From: Fragum whitleyi
Lineage: Eukaryota; Mollusca; Bivalvia; Cardiida; Cardiidae
Assembly (NCBI GenBank): GCA_948146395.1
Contig: OX411543.1
Coordinates: 47,096,517 to 47,160,516 of the forward strand
DNA length: 64,000 nucleotides
Reading direction: 5' to 3'
Shown in pieces: positions 37,376 through 48,834 of the stretch. The notes below the pieces were generated by a model. It saw only the letters and a program-made list of their open reading frames with translations. It ran no database searches and was not told where the DNA came from. A program made the translations under genes and the position numbers. Numbering within the stretch: position 1 is the stretch's first letter; each line of letters starts with the position of its first letter.

Positions 37376-38568
37376 TTAGCTCCACTGGCTGAAAGCCAAT
37401 GGGGCTATTGTCATGGCGTTGTGTCTGTCGTGCGTCCGTCCATACGTCAGTGCGTCCGTGCGTCCGTTGGTAAACTTTTCTTTAAAAATCTTCTCCTCAG
37501 AAACTACTGGATGAATTTCAACCAAACTTCACAGGAATGATCCTTGGGTGACCCTCTTTCAAAGTTGTTCAAGAAATTTTGATCCAATGAAAAACATGGA
37601 TTTAATGGGCGTGGCTAATTTCCAAATATGGTAAAAAGTGAGTTTTCTCAGAATATAATTGATGGATACCAATGAAATTTTACATGAATGATCCTTGTGT
37701 CACCCTTTATCACTCTACAAAAGATTACTGAAATCGGATGAATTTATGGGCGGAGGTCATTTCTCTATATGTTATTTAGTGGAAACTTTAAAAATCATTT
37801 TCTCAGAATGTAAGTGATGGATATCAACCAAATTTCACTGGAATGATCATTGAGTGAGCCTTTATCTATCCACCAAAAAAAAAGTGATCAGATGAAAAAT
37901 AAAATATATATTTTATGGGCGGAGGTCATTTCTCTATATGTTATATTTTTGGAATTTTTGGAAATCATTTTCTCAAAATGTAAGTGATGGATATCAACCA
38001 AATTTCACTGGAATAATCCTTGAGTGACCCTCTATCAGTCTACCAAAAATTATTGTGATCGGATGAAAAAAATGCATTTTATGGGCGGAGGTCATTTCTC
38101 TATATGTTATATAGTGGAAACTTTGGAAATCATTTTCTCAGAATGTAAATGATGGATATCAACCAAATTTCACTGGAATAATCCTTGAGTAATCCTCTAT
38201 CAGTCTACTAAAAAATATTATGATGGGATGAAAAAAATGTATTTTATGAGCGGAGGTTATTTCTCTATGTGTTATATAGTGGAAACTTTGAAAATCATTT
38301 TCTCAGAATCTAAATGATGGATACCAATGTATTGTATATGAATGATCCTTGAGTGACCCTCTATCAGTCTACCCAAAATTATTGTGATCGGATGAAAATA
38401 TGCATTTTATGGACAGATGTCATTTTCTTTATGTTATTTAGTTGAAACTTTAAAAATCATTTTCAACATCAGTAGAATCCAAAATATCTAAAAATCTAGT
38501 CAAAACTATTATTGCTTTACAGGAATTTCAAGCCTGTGGAGCGACTCAAGCCATTCATGGCTTTCTAG
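37376..38568 (-). mobile_element. Pearl-like element, family K5, inverted copy
   Basis: It starts TTAGCTCCACTGGCTGAAAG, followed by a CGTCCGTCC-type microsatellite (about 37428-37470) and units with GGAATGATCCTTGAGTGACC and GGCGGAGGTCATTTCTCTAT, and ends with AGCCATTCATGGCTTTCTAG. It is the same family as 21917-23098 in the opposite direction. Confidence 0.7.
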
Positions 38569-38814
38569 GTTTAAAGAAAATATCAAAATATCAGAGATAT
38601 GACAAAGGCTACCGGTAATTAATTTAACAGTTACAACAGTTTTGCCCTGTGCCAATAAAGTAATTATTGTTGCTAAGTCATCCCTCAAATTGCAACATGT
38701 GTTCCTAAGTGTATAATCTTTAAAGAATGAGACCATTTAAATACTCAAGCTAATTTATTTATCTCAATCCAAATCCCTTTCACATTGTTGAAAAAAAAGT
38801 AAAGCATAAATTAG

Positions 38815-39053
38815 CCCTTGTCATGCTGCATAAATTTTGGCTAAAAATATTCATCAAAATCAAAAGGCAAAAAGCACTTAAAGTACCAACTGTATGTCAA
38901 TTTTTATTTGAAAAACTTAATCTGTTGACAATTCTGGTTGGAAAGTGAGAAACAGGTGGTGTAGACTTACATCAGACTGCACATATGTGCAGGCTGATGT
39001 TTGTCTAAAGCTCCTGCCAAAGCAGGAATATTTGGGGTTCATCATGGCAAGGG
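38815..39053. mobile_element. TTAA MITE, family C, piggyBac-like
   Basis: CCCTTGTCATGCTG at the left and CATCATGGCAAGGG at the right, flanked by TTAG and TTAA. The inside has ATCAGACTGCACATATGTGC. Confidence 0.7.
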
Positions 39054-39059
39054 TTAAAA

Positions 39060-40264
39060 ATGTATAATGAATTGTACTCTATAATCATTCTTAGCGTAGC
39101 CTTGACCTTTGAGATAAAGAAAAACATGTTTCATATGGCACATCTTCTCATTGCTGGTCACAATTTTGTGCAGTTATTTTGAATCTATGAATCTTATAAT
39201 GATGTTACCTTAAGTAAGTTTATCCTTTTATGTGTTTAACATATAAACAACTTTAAACTATATTTTCATGGTGAATTAGCCAAAATGCAAAAAGAAAAAA
39301 ATGTAAGGTTATCAATTACATATAATGAATTTCTAATTGACAGAAAAAATGGCCTAGGGGTGTCACATAAACTTATAACTCATAAGCTTGAAAATAACTA
39401 TCATGTGAAAAAAACTTTGATAAAATTAATAGAGGGTTCCTGATTGCAGCATAGCTGACATCATTAAACATCTTTTATTAAAATCGCATTTGGAAATACC
39501 AAATTCAACAATCTTATCCAACTTTGAAGGTTGTCCATGCAACTAATATCCTGAATTGAGTACCCTTGTCCAGGATTGGATTTTTTTTGCCTGTGGCATG
39601 AATTTAATAATTTTAAATTCAAGGGATCAGCACTAAACTGTTAGAGTTGCTACCCTATGCAGCAGTTCTTAATGTAATTAAAAATGGAACTAGTAAAAAG
39701 ATTGACTCTCAGTGCATACAGAACTGTAAAAGACTACTTTTCTGTTTCCTTTCTAAAGATGTAAAATTTAACTTTTTGATGCAGAATTTTCCTTTTTTTC
39801 AATATCAGATGAGAGTACTTACACAAAACTAGATCAAGGAAAAAAAAAATAGGGGCGCCTGTCGCACAACAACAGTTTCAGTTTAAGGGCCTGAAAAATT
39901 TTAAAAATAGCGGATTAAAAAATTAGTTAGACAAAAAAATCCTCATTTTAAGAAGGTTTAGGACTTTTGTATCATTCTCTATGCATATCAGTTTTTAAAA
40001 TTATTTCTGACAATTTGCAAATTGTTAAAAAAAATTTGAGACATCAGAATATCTCTATAAATAAGAATGTGCAAATACAGGAGCCTGATCGAATAGGAGA
40101 ATCTCTAGGCTTCCCCATATGTTAAATAGTGAATTTTGGCAGTCTGGGCCTTTAGGTTGAAATTTTTAGTCTTTTTCTGTTAGATAAATATAAAGTAAGA
40201 TAACTCTAGATCCAATCATGTCTGAATAAAATTCATTTCATTGAAATACACCTCTAAAAACTCT
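39060..40264. other. Non-coding sequence, no feature recognised
   Basis: 1.2 kb of AT-rich sequence. The open frame at 39647-39832 has no domain signal and no splice context I would trust. Confidence 0.5.
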
Positions 40265-40400
40265 AAGCAGCTGGAGGCTAGGAAAGGATGTGGTGGTTGT
40301 ACTGGTGGGAGAAATACCAGGGAACCATTGTTAGGTACTCCAGCCGCCGCGATATAACTGAAAAAATGTTGAAAGCGGTGTTAAACTCCATTCAATCAAT
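40265..40400 (+). mobile_element. SINE, 5'-truncated
   Basis: It matches the body and tail of the SINE at 3964-4238: AGGAAAGGATGTGGTGGTTG, CCAGGGAACCATTGTTAG, CGCGATATAACTGAAAAAAT and a final GGTGTTAAACTCC. The tRNA-like head is missing. Confidence 0.65.
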
Positions 40401-41762
40401 ATCTGCTACTGTCTAATAAACTGTTCAAATACATGTAGAGCTACTGGTGCAAACAGAGACATATAGATACGAAGATCTAGAATTGTTTTTTTTTTTTTTT
40501 AACGCATTCATTCTTTGTGTTATTTTATTATTTTTTTATTTTCAAACGACTTACCAGATGAAAATAAAATCACGAGATTTGCGTAAATAGGAATCTAGAA
40601 CACCAAAAATTACATCAAACAAGGAAAGTTAAATAACACATTGTAACAGGCAATCCAAAGTCAATGCAGGCAACAGATGTCCAAATGAAACCCCGCCTAC
40701 CTGGAAATATCATCGATAATTGCGTGACTCTTTACTTTCTTTCAGTCTTCTTCGTCTTTAATTATTCATTCAGCATTAATTCGCCACCAGATTGACTTTT
40801 CCATCGATCATGCAGACGACCGGAAATTGCACAATCATGTGATCTCGATAAATTCGTGACTCTTATTGGTTAGTATCCGGGAAGTGCACGAAAAATTTCG
40901 CGCCTTTTTTTGCGAGCGGTATAACCATTGCCCATAATCCCTGATCGGACCCGCTCTTCACGTAATTTGTGAGGCGTTAAAACCCAGACTAGTTCGGCTC
41001 CAATCTATTACGGCTGTTTTCATTTGGGACTTTTCTTACACATATTTAACATCCAAGTGATCAATTGTACCTAAGGCTCACAAATTATGACGTCATATTG
41101 ATTAAAATAGAAGTAGCGTTTTCCCAGTCGAAAAAGGCCCATATTGTTGACACGCAGGACTGAATTTAGCCCTGCGTTCAGGAAGACAAAACGGTGCAAA
41201 CTGTTAAAAGATATTTCTTAAAAGTATAAAATCACAGGTCCTCAAATACCATCCACGGAAACCTAAAACCATTCCGTAGAGTACATATAACGACCATGGG
41301 ACTACTTGCTAGCGTTTGCTCATTCTCATGAAAAAATCATGAGGCGTTTTGATTGGTGGTCTCAAGTTTTTGTGAGAAAATTTGATCTATTTTTATCAGT
41401 ATTAAATTTCATTTCTATCTTAAAACATATCCCAAATTTTAATTGCCATATCACAGCATTATTTCTTTCAAGGATGCCAATCTACATTGTAGCTCATTAT
41501 CTGACATTATCGGACATATTGTTTCTCTGGACTATTTTCAGTTTTTAGTCATTTTTCAGCCCTTACTTACATATTGATAGCATAAACGTATCCTAAAAAT
41601 CTAGTATTTCTGGTATCTCGTACCAGTATTTAAAAAGTTTTGTTACTTAGTGTGTTGTATCCCAATAAAAATGACGAATCTATAGAAGGCAAATAGGTAG
41701 CGCCGACGGTTTTAAATATTAGTAACCTCAATCATAGTTAATGGATATAAAGTGTGCATAAC
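40401..41762. other. Non-coding stretch with a CpG-richer segment
   Basis: The part from about 40640 to 41000 is richer in CG dinucleotides than its surroundings (CACGAAAAATTTCGCGCC, TGCGAGCGG). On the minus strand ATTTCCAG followed by GTAGGC at 40700 could be a donor of a non-coding exon. It is one possible site for the ADGRV1 promoter and first exon, but nothing in the sequence proves it. Confidence 0.2.
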
Positions 41763-42042
41763 ATAGGCGTATCTAGGACTTTGAAATTTATATCATACTC
41801 AGAAGACGACGAGCAAAGAATATATAGGATAAAGGCGATAGTTGACTGCGACAAAAGCTGAATGCCCCCATCCGCTCTGTTTTAATGATTTGAGCGTTTG
41901 TGAATAATCAAAGCATCGTAACTTGAGCTTGAATAAGCTGTAGTTACGATGTAATGGTCATCTACAAACGGCATTTTTCAATGGATGATAAATAATACTT
42001 TTACGCACTTGCGTAAATTGCGCAATGGGAGTTACGCCCTTG
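41763..42042. mobile_element. MITE, family F, inverted copy
   Basis: It starts ATAGGCGTATCTAGGACTTT and ends GGGAGTTACGCCC. The core has CATCGTAACT...AGCTGTAGTTACGATG. Confidence 0.65.
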
Positions 42043-42271
42043 ATTTTGTTATTTAGTGTGTTATATCCCAATGCAAATGACGAATCTATCGAAGGAAAAT
42101 AGGGTTCGCCGACGGATTGAAATCATAGTTCATGGATACAAAGTGTGCATAATCCTAATTCAGATCCGACTTTTGTAAAGCTCCATGCGACTTAAAATAA
42201 GCCACAACTTTCAGGAGCAAAAAAAGTAGACGTACCACAGCCAAGGACAGAAAGGTATGGTAGTAAGTCAT

Positions 42272-42708
42272 TTTATAACATGACCTACGTTGTGGGAGTG
42301 AAATAACCTCATTGAATATTTTTGATATTACACGATTTTTATTACACTAGTGGAAAAACTATGCAAATGAGCTCAGAGCAAATAGCAACGCAATTTTGTA
42401 ACCGCGAAAATGACTTCATAATGTATATTTTGTGACGTCATTTTTAAACGACGTTTGAAGTTTTGAGGAAGATTGAAATGTTATATTTTAAGAATTATGA
42501 CGATTTTTCTCTAAAATTTGGGTCATATTATGAATAGAATATCAAATTTGTGTTCATAAAATACCAAATTTATTAAACTCGTCATCTAAAACAGATAAAA
42601 ACTCGGCGCAGCCTCTTTTTTTTATATCTAGATTCTATTTATAGAAGACTCGTTTAATAAAATCGGTATTCAATGACCACTCATTCAATAATATCCTCTA
42701 TTAGATAC
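42272..42708. mobile_element. Family J repeat, copy 1
   Basis: About 430 bases, with GAGTGAAATAACC, TTTTTGATATTACACGA and AACTCGGCGCAGCCTC shared with the copy at 56844-57294. The right third is a long imperfect palindrome around the GGCGCAGCC loop. Confidence 0.65.
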
Positions 42709-42709
42709 A

Positions 42710-43081
42710 CAGCAGCAGTTCTATCGAACTCTCCTACTGGCCATTACAGAGAAACAATTACACTTAAGGTAGTGGACACGTAATAGTTCCCTAACGTTTC
42801 TGAAGTAGACTAATGGACTTTAACAGTGTTAACCGATGTTTCCTAATGAATTTCATCAGGAAACCTCGATCACTATTGTGAAAGTTCATGAGTTCCGAAA
42901 CGTTGCGGAAATTTTACGGGTCCACTACCTTAAGTGTAGTTGTTTCCCTGTAATTAACCAATTCACATAGTGGGCATCACCCTTGGCTAGCGAAGATGCC
43001 AACTTGGATTGGATTTGAGAAGATTGTCATTGTTTAAATTAAGCCAACCCAAATCACAGATTGTATACAGAACTGCTGCTG
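42710..43081. mobile_element. Inverted-repeat element with nested MITE
   Basis: The outer 13-base arms CAGCAGCAGTTCT and AGAACTGCTGCTG are perfect complements. Inside, at 42744-42953, lies a 44-base palindrome interrupted at its centre by the family A MITE. The remainder (42954-43068) is not palindromic. No copy of the outer element is seen elsewhere in the window. Confidence 0.45.
42778..42929. mobile_element. Palindromic MITE, family A, with TTAA flanks
   Basis: 152 bases, TTAA at 42774-77 and 42930-33, ends GGTAGTGGACACG and CGGGTCCACTACC, core GTTTCCTAATG...CATCAGGAAAC. The whole element folds on itself. Confidence 0.8.
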
Positions 43082-43384
43082 GGGGTCGAAGTAAAATCTT
43101 TCTGATTGTTTGTTTGTTTTTTTTTATGTTTTTTTATGCTTATTGCCTTTGCATTTAATTATTATTGTTTATTTGCTACGTATCTCCGCTTTTTATTCCC
43201 TATTTTTGATTGCTTTTGCTTATCTAAAGTCGGTCTATATTATTTCTACTTAAGTTTTCATTTGAAGCTCTCTTTTTGTTCATGTGCTGTCCTCAAAGGT
43301 GGTGTTGTCTTACAAAATTGTGCCTTCTTAAGCGTGTGCTTATGTGCTTTCTTCATGCTAATTTATCAATATATATCATGTTTT

Positions 43385-43630
43385 GTTTGAGCCTGTGCGT
43401 GAGATTTCCAACAATTTCGAATGGGCGCAAAGCAAAGACCCTGACCTGCTTGTGCATCTGCACAATCCATCCAGAGTATTTCTATGCGTTTCGTAGATAG
43501 ATAAGGCCTCAATGTATTTGTTAACTATCAGGTAATTCTATATGTTCAGTATGAGGCTGTTTACGCTGCTCGAAGTTTGCCCCTCACACACATTTCAAAT
43601 TGTTGGAAATGTCACGCACAAGTTCATTTG
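43385..43630. mobile_element. MITE, family D, best-preserved copy
   Basis: TTTGAGCCTGTGCGTGAGAT at the left and, reversed, AATGAACTTGTGCGTGACAT at the right. The centre carries TTTCGTAGATAGATAAGGCC. Three open frames across it are chance. Confidence 0.75.
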
Positions 43631-44722
43631 TCATTATGAAATGGACCTCTTTCCTCTAGTATTCCCTCACCAATTGTCAGTGGTGAAGTCAAATGCTGTG
43701 ATGTTGATCAACGTGAACAACTTGTCCCCTCCACTGTTGTTTGTTGTTGTTGTCGTCGTCGTTCTTGTTGTTGTTTTGAATGAAATTGTGCAATTAAATC
43801 ATTAATATCAGAAAATATAAAAATCGTTTATACTTTTCGAATCAAGGCGAAACTTTTAACATGGCTTGTCTCAAAATCTTACTTTGATTATGCATTTTCT
43901 TATTGCGTGTCTGTATTTTTCTGAAAATCTTAAAATATTATTAATATTACTATATCATGTAGTGTGGTTGCACTGAGCCCTCGATGTCTAAATTCTCTCA
44001 GGAGGGATGATCACTGCTGAAAGGTTGAAAAATATTCTAATTAGTTGTTTCCTTTGAGAGTTTGGAAGATGGCATACTTCTGTCCTTTTATAATTTAAAT
44101 GCATGCTTCGTATGATGGTCTAATAAATATATGTGCATTAATCGATATATAAAGTTCTTTAGAGCTTATGTTATTTATCATGTATATCCGACTATGACTT
44201 GACTTGACATTTCTCAAGGTGTAAATTACCCATAAGAAATGAATGCAAATATTTCACCGAAACATTTTTCTCCCAATTCAACAAACAAATATATTTCACA
44301 GGAAATATTTTGTAATATATATAAGTTCGTACTCAGACGTCGCACATTGAAATGATTCAAATATTTTAGAATTTAGACCTACCTAATCGCGATCTTAACA
44401 CCTTTGAGGTAATGCTAATTCAAAGGATCCATTAATGTACATTTCCAATGACTGTCTTCTTCCACCTTGAAACATGTCCATGTGATTACAGAAGTAGATA
44501 AAAGCTGTTTTTCCACGATGGTTCGGAATCAAACAGATTTGAACTTATATCGCACGAGGAACTCCATCCTCTCAAGACAGAGTTTGATTCGTTTGATTCG
44601 TCCATGTTGCATTGACGCAGAGAGAAGGGTATGATGCATTTAAGAGTTAGAACATCTTAAGTTGAATGAGGCATGTGATTTTGCACTTCGCTAATTGGCA
44701 ATTTTATGTCATTAGACAAAAA
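43631..44722. other. Non-coding sequence with a GTT/GTC trinucleotide repeat
   Basis: An imperfect TTGTTGTTGTTGTCGTCGTC repeat lies near 43736-43776. Otherwise AT-rich; no gene or transposon ends seen. Confidence 0.5.
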
Positions 44723-44967
44723 CGTGACCCATCACACGAAAAAGAACTATCTTGCAACTCATGAAAAGTAAATGCTTGAAAATAGAGGTCAACCAGATGT
44801 CGTATTTCAAAATTCCCAAACATGGCGATAGAATGACCATCCTAGAATCGGAAAATCAGTCAATTGCGAAAAAAATAGACCCTGGTAAACCTGCGCAATC
44901 CGCGCAGTGTTACAAGGTTTGACATTTACGCATCATCCAGGTGGTCCCTTTTCGCCTGACGAGTTGC
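44723..44967. mobile_element. MITE, family E, diverged
   Basis: The ends CGTGACCCATCACACGAAAA and TTTTCGCCTGACGAG; the internal CTGCGCAATCCGCGCAG is a variant of the shared core. Confidence 0.55.
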
Positions 44968-45238
44968 AAATATAAAATGCGTAAATGGCCTATAACTAAC
45001 CTCTAGAAGTTTGCTGGCCGCAAAAGTCAAAGCACTGAAAGAACTGACAGAGGGCGTCTTTGTTGGTATGCAAGAGTTAAACCTTCATTTAAGGGAAAGT
45101 AATTTTAAAACTATTTATGCAAAAATCCAGCCACAAGTTGGGCGAAAATAAATTTTCATGTGATTATGTTTTTGACCAGTGAGACACGCGTCTCGTATCA
45201 ATGAAAACATGGGATACATGGGCAGAAGATTGCCTTAA

Positions 45239-45395
45239 GGTAGTAGACCCGCAAAAGTTACGCAAGATTTCGAAAGTAGTGAACTTTAATAGTGTTAACC
45301 GAAGTTTCCTAATAAATTTCATTAGGAAACCTCGGTCAACATTGTGAAAGTTCATGAGTTCCGAAACGTTGCGGAACAATAACGGTTCAACTACC
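45239..45395. mobile_element. Palindromic MITE, family A, with TTAA flanks
   Basis: 157 bases, TTAA at 45235-38 and 45396-99, ends GGTAGTAGACCCG and GGTTCAACTACC, core GTTTCCTAATAAATTTCATT followed by AGGAAAC. The minus-strand open frame here is an artefact. Confidence 0.8.
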
Positions 45396-45485
45396 TTAAG
45401 TGGACTGAGCTGCTGAAAATATTAACGAAATGTTGTTGTTGTAGATTTCAATGATATGCAAAGTGACATGATGCCACAGTTTTTT

Positions 45486-47018
45486 AGTCCCCTACCGGCG
45501 AAAGCCGAGGGGACTATAGGTTTGCGCTCCGTCCGTCTGTCCGTCCGTCCTTCTGTCCGTCCGTCCGTCCGTCTGTCTGTCAGTCCGGATTTCAGTTTTC
45601 CGGACTTTTTTTCTTAACCCTTGGAGATATTGAGCTGATTTTTGGTATGTGAGTCCGCATCAATGAGTTACAGAACGAGTTTGAGTTTGGTTCCGGTCCA
45701 TTGATTTTTGTGGAAGATACGGATGCTGGACTTAGAAATTACCAGGAAATTTCAGTTTTCCGGACTTTTTTTCTTAACCCTTAGAGATATTGAGCTGATT
45801 TTTGGTAGGTGAGTCCGCATCAATGAGTTACAGAGCGAGTTTGAGTTTGGTTCCGGTCCATTGATTTTTGTGGAAGATACGGATGCTGGACTTAGAAATT
45901 ACCAGGAAATTTCAGTTTTCCGGACTTTTTTTCTTAACCCTTGGAGATATTGAGCTGATTTTTGGTACGTGCGTCCGCATCAATGAGTTACAGAGCGAGT
46001 TTGAGTTTGGTTCCGGTCCATTGATTTTTGTGGAAGACACGGATGCTGGACTTGGAAAATTACCAGGAAATTTCAGTTTTCCGGACTTTTTTTCTTAAAT
46101 CTTGGAGATATTGAGCTGATTTTTGGTATGTGAGTCCGCATCGATGAGTTACAGAACGAGTTTGAGTTTGGTTCCGGTGCATTGATTTTTGTGGAAGATA
46201 CGGATGCTGGACTTAGAAAATTACCAGGAAATTTCAGTTTTCCGGACTTTTTTTCTTAACCCTTGGAGATATTGAGCTGATTTTTGGTATGTGAGACCGC
46301 ATCAATGAGTTACAGAGCGAGTTTGAATTTGGTTCCGGTCCATTGATTTTTGTGGAAGATACGGATGCTGGACTTGGAAAATTACCAGGAAATTTCAGTT
46401 TTCCGGACTTTTTTTCTTAACCCTTGGAGATATTGAGCTGATTTTTGGTATGTGAGTCCGCATCAATGAGTTACAGAACGAGTTTGAGTTTGGTTCCAGT
46501 CCATTGATTTTTGTGGAAGATACTGATGCTGGACTTAGAAATTACCAGGAAATTTCAGTTTTCCGGACTTTTTTTTCTAACCCTTGGAGATATTGAGCTG
46601 ATTTTTGGCATGTGAGTCCGCATCAATGAGTTACAGAACGAGTTTGAGTTTGGTTCCGGTCCATTGATTTTTGTTGAAGATACGGATGCTGGAATTAGAA
46701 ATTACCAGGAAATTTCAGTTTTCCGGACTTTTTTTCTTAAATCTTGGAGATATTGAGCTGATTTTTGGTATGTGAGACGGCATCAATGAGTTACAGATCA
46801 AGTTTGAATTTGGTTCCGGTCCATTGATTTTTGTGGAAGATACGGATGCTGGATTTAGAAAAATACCAGGAAATTTCCAGATTATTTTTTTTATCCTCAG
46901 AGATATTGAGCTGATACATAAAATCTGATACAACTAATATTTTTGAGAGGCAGTTATACCTTTACCACCAAAAAAGATACTGCTCTAGGGATATATTTAT
47001 AAATCCGGTAGGGGACTT
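45486..47018 (-). mobile_element. Pearl-like element with eight 160-base units
   Basis: The terminal inverted repeats AGTCCCCTACCGG and CCGGTAGGGGACT. A hairpin GGCGAAAGCC and a CCGTCCGTCC microsatellite (about 45530-45590) follow at the left. Then eight units start at 45591, 45751, 45911, 46072, 46233, 46394, 46554 and 46714 (period 160-161), and a degraded ninth at 46874. The units are 90-95 percent alike by eye, which implies recent array growth or homogenisation. Confidence 0.8.
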
Positions 47019-47754
47019 GGTATTGCCATGCAATACTTCCAAATGCTTGTTTTTTTAAGCTTTATTTTCCACGTCCATAGGTATGTGAGGGTCGTGGGCA
47101 TCCCTCTACATACCTTACAATTGCTATGTTAGTATGGAGATGTTAGTAACATAATTAAACATGAAAAGGACAGTTATTAAAATAAAGTTTCATGTCTAAT
47201 TTCATACTTATTATATTGGATATTTTGTTTTATTAAATTTTTGGTAGTATTTTGTTGTTTGCAATACTAATTGTCGAGCTGACGACTAAAGTATTCTGAT
47301 TACAGCTATAAGAAGCGGGAATCACAATAGTTCAGTGGCCTACTGACATTGTGATTAAAAACTTTGTTCGTTTATAGTATGTTTGTAATAAAAAAAAATT
47401 GACAAATATCTTGTTGACAATTTGGTTTTACATAATATATCGATTTTTTTCTTTTGAGTAGCAAAGATTGAGGATTAAGTTAATCTTATATCATACAAAA
47501 TGATCTTTTATCTTTGTTAAAAATTTTGTTCTAACATCTAACATAAAGTATACCATTTGTATTTATCAATGCGTTATCAATTACAGTGGTTTAAAGCTTT
47601 TTTGTGCGAGTGTGCGTGAGTGCTTATGTATATATTCATGTGTGTGTGTGTGTGTGTGTGAATGACTATATGGGTGCTTGTACACTTTATTATTGAATAT
47701 GAGTATCTATTGAGTTGTATAGTGTGTGTGGTGCATCGTCTTGATTCTTGGCCC
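47019..47754. repeat. Non-coding stretch with a TG microsatellite
   Basis: A (TG)n run of about 11 units at 47639-47660, probably in or near the 3' tail of the minus-strand LINE. The rest is AT-rich; no gene seen. Confidence 0.5.
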
Positions 47755-48834
47755 TTACGGGAGATTAATTGATACGCTCTCTACAATTGAAAGGTAGACA
47801 CTTTCGCGTGCGTAAGAGTGTGTTGATTTATATATTTTCATTTGAAAAATTAAGTAGTTTTTAAAACCATCTATGGATGGTTTTATTTGTTTATTCCTGC
47901 ATTGATAAATATACTTTTTCATTTCTAACAAAAATCTGTCAAATTTAAGCTTTGAATCATCTGATCCTAATATCACATTTCGACAATCGACTATAAGTCT
48001 TTCATCTATATTCCTTAAAACTATAGATATCTGGTTTATTAATGGTTTAATTATTTCACAGTAGTAGAACAGATGCGAAATCGTTTCTTCACGTATGCCG
48101 CAAAAACTACATTTATTGTCATTTCTAATCTTCATTTTATAAAGGAGTGAATTGGTTGCAATTATTCTATGGGTAATTCTGGTTTGAAACCATTGACTGT
48201 ATGAATCCTTTGTGAATTTAAAAACATTACCATGTATTTGACCCCAATCAATATCTATATTTGGAAATTCCATAATCCACTTTCTACGACATGGAGGCGT
48301 ATCATTGTTTGCTATCAAAGTCTTATACACGATATTGTTATTACTCATATTGCTAAAAATGTGGAAGAAGAAACAACTGATCGAGGGATTATGGAATCCT
48401 TGCATAAATTCTTCATTGATCTCAAAGTCATGGTTTGAAAGTAATTTCTTAACTGAATTTATAACACCATAAAATTCTAAAAAGGTTAGTTTACCTTTTG
48501 TTATCATTTTAATTTCATCCCAACTTCGAAATTTACCATTTTCGTTTAATATGTCTTTAATGTATCTAAAACCGCAGTCATATAAAGGTTTCTTATAAAA
48601 ATATTTAGATCCTATGAGGAGTTTTTCATTATAAAACAAAGGCATATGAATAATTGATGACCAGTTTTTAAACTGGTATTTTGAGGTATATATTAGAAAT
48701 GATTTCAAAACATCAACCCAGAATTTGTTTGTAATATTTTTACAAATCTTTTCACAATACACATTGCCCAAATTTATTATCTTGTTTACAATCAAATATA
48801 TTTTTAGTGAATTCAAAGCAGTCATTTGTTTCAC
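47755..48834 (-). CDS. LINE C-terminal region with zinc-binding motif, frameshifted
   Basis: 359 residues in the frame that continues the RT after a shift near 48770-48810. It carries HRIIATNSLLYKMKIRN and the CCHC-like motif CSFCGIREETISHLFYYC, typical of the C-terminus of L1-type LINE proteins. The frame is otherwise open to its stop at 47755, so the copy is not very old. Confidence 0.8.
   Translation of the reverse strand: MKQMTALNSLKIYLIVNKIINLGNVYCEKICKNITNKFWVDVLKSFLIYTSKYQFKNWSSIIHMPLFYNEKLLIGSKYFYKKPLYDCGFRYIKDILNENGKFRSWDEIKMITKGKLTFLEFYGVINSVKKLLSNHDFEINEEFMQGFHNPSISCFFFHIFSNMSNNNIVYKTLIANNDTPPCRRKWIMEFPNIDIDWGQIHGNVFKFTKDSYSQWFQTRITHRIIATNSLLYKMKIRNDNKCSFCGIREETISHLFYYCEIIKPLINQISIVLRNIDERLIVDCRNVILGSDDSKLKFDRFLLEMKKYIYQCRNKQIKPSIDGFKNYLIFQMKIYKSTHSYARESVYLSIVESVSINLP

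Noticed and set aside
43106..43805. Overlapping plus-strand open frames rich in F, L and C
   Set aside because: T-rich low-complexity sequence and a family D MITE explain them.
45590..46880. CRISPR-like or satellite array
   Set aside because: Units are contiguous without spacers, bounded by transposon-type inverted ends, and the genome is animal; it is a pearl-like element.
45868..46933. Short open frames inside the 160-base array
   Set aside because: They recur with the repeat unit, in both directions, and carry no domain.
47639..47660. TG microsatellite as the proven tail of the LINE
   Set aside because: The distance to the LINE stop is plausible, but no target duplication was found, so the link remains unproven.
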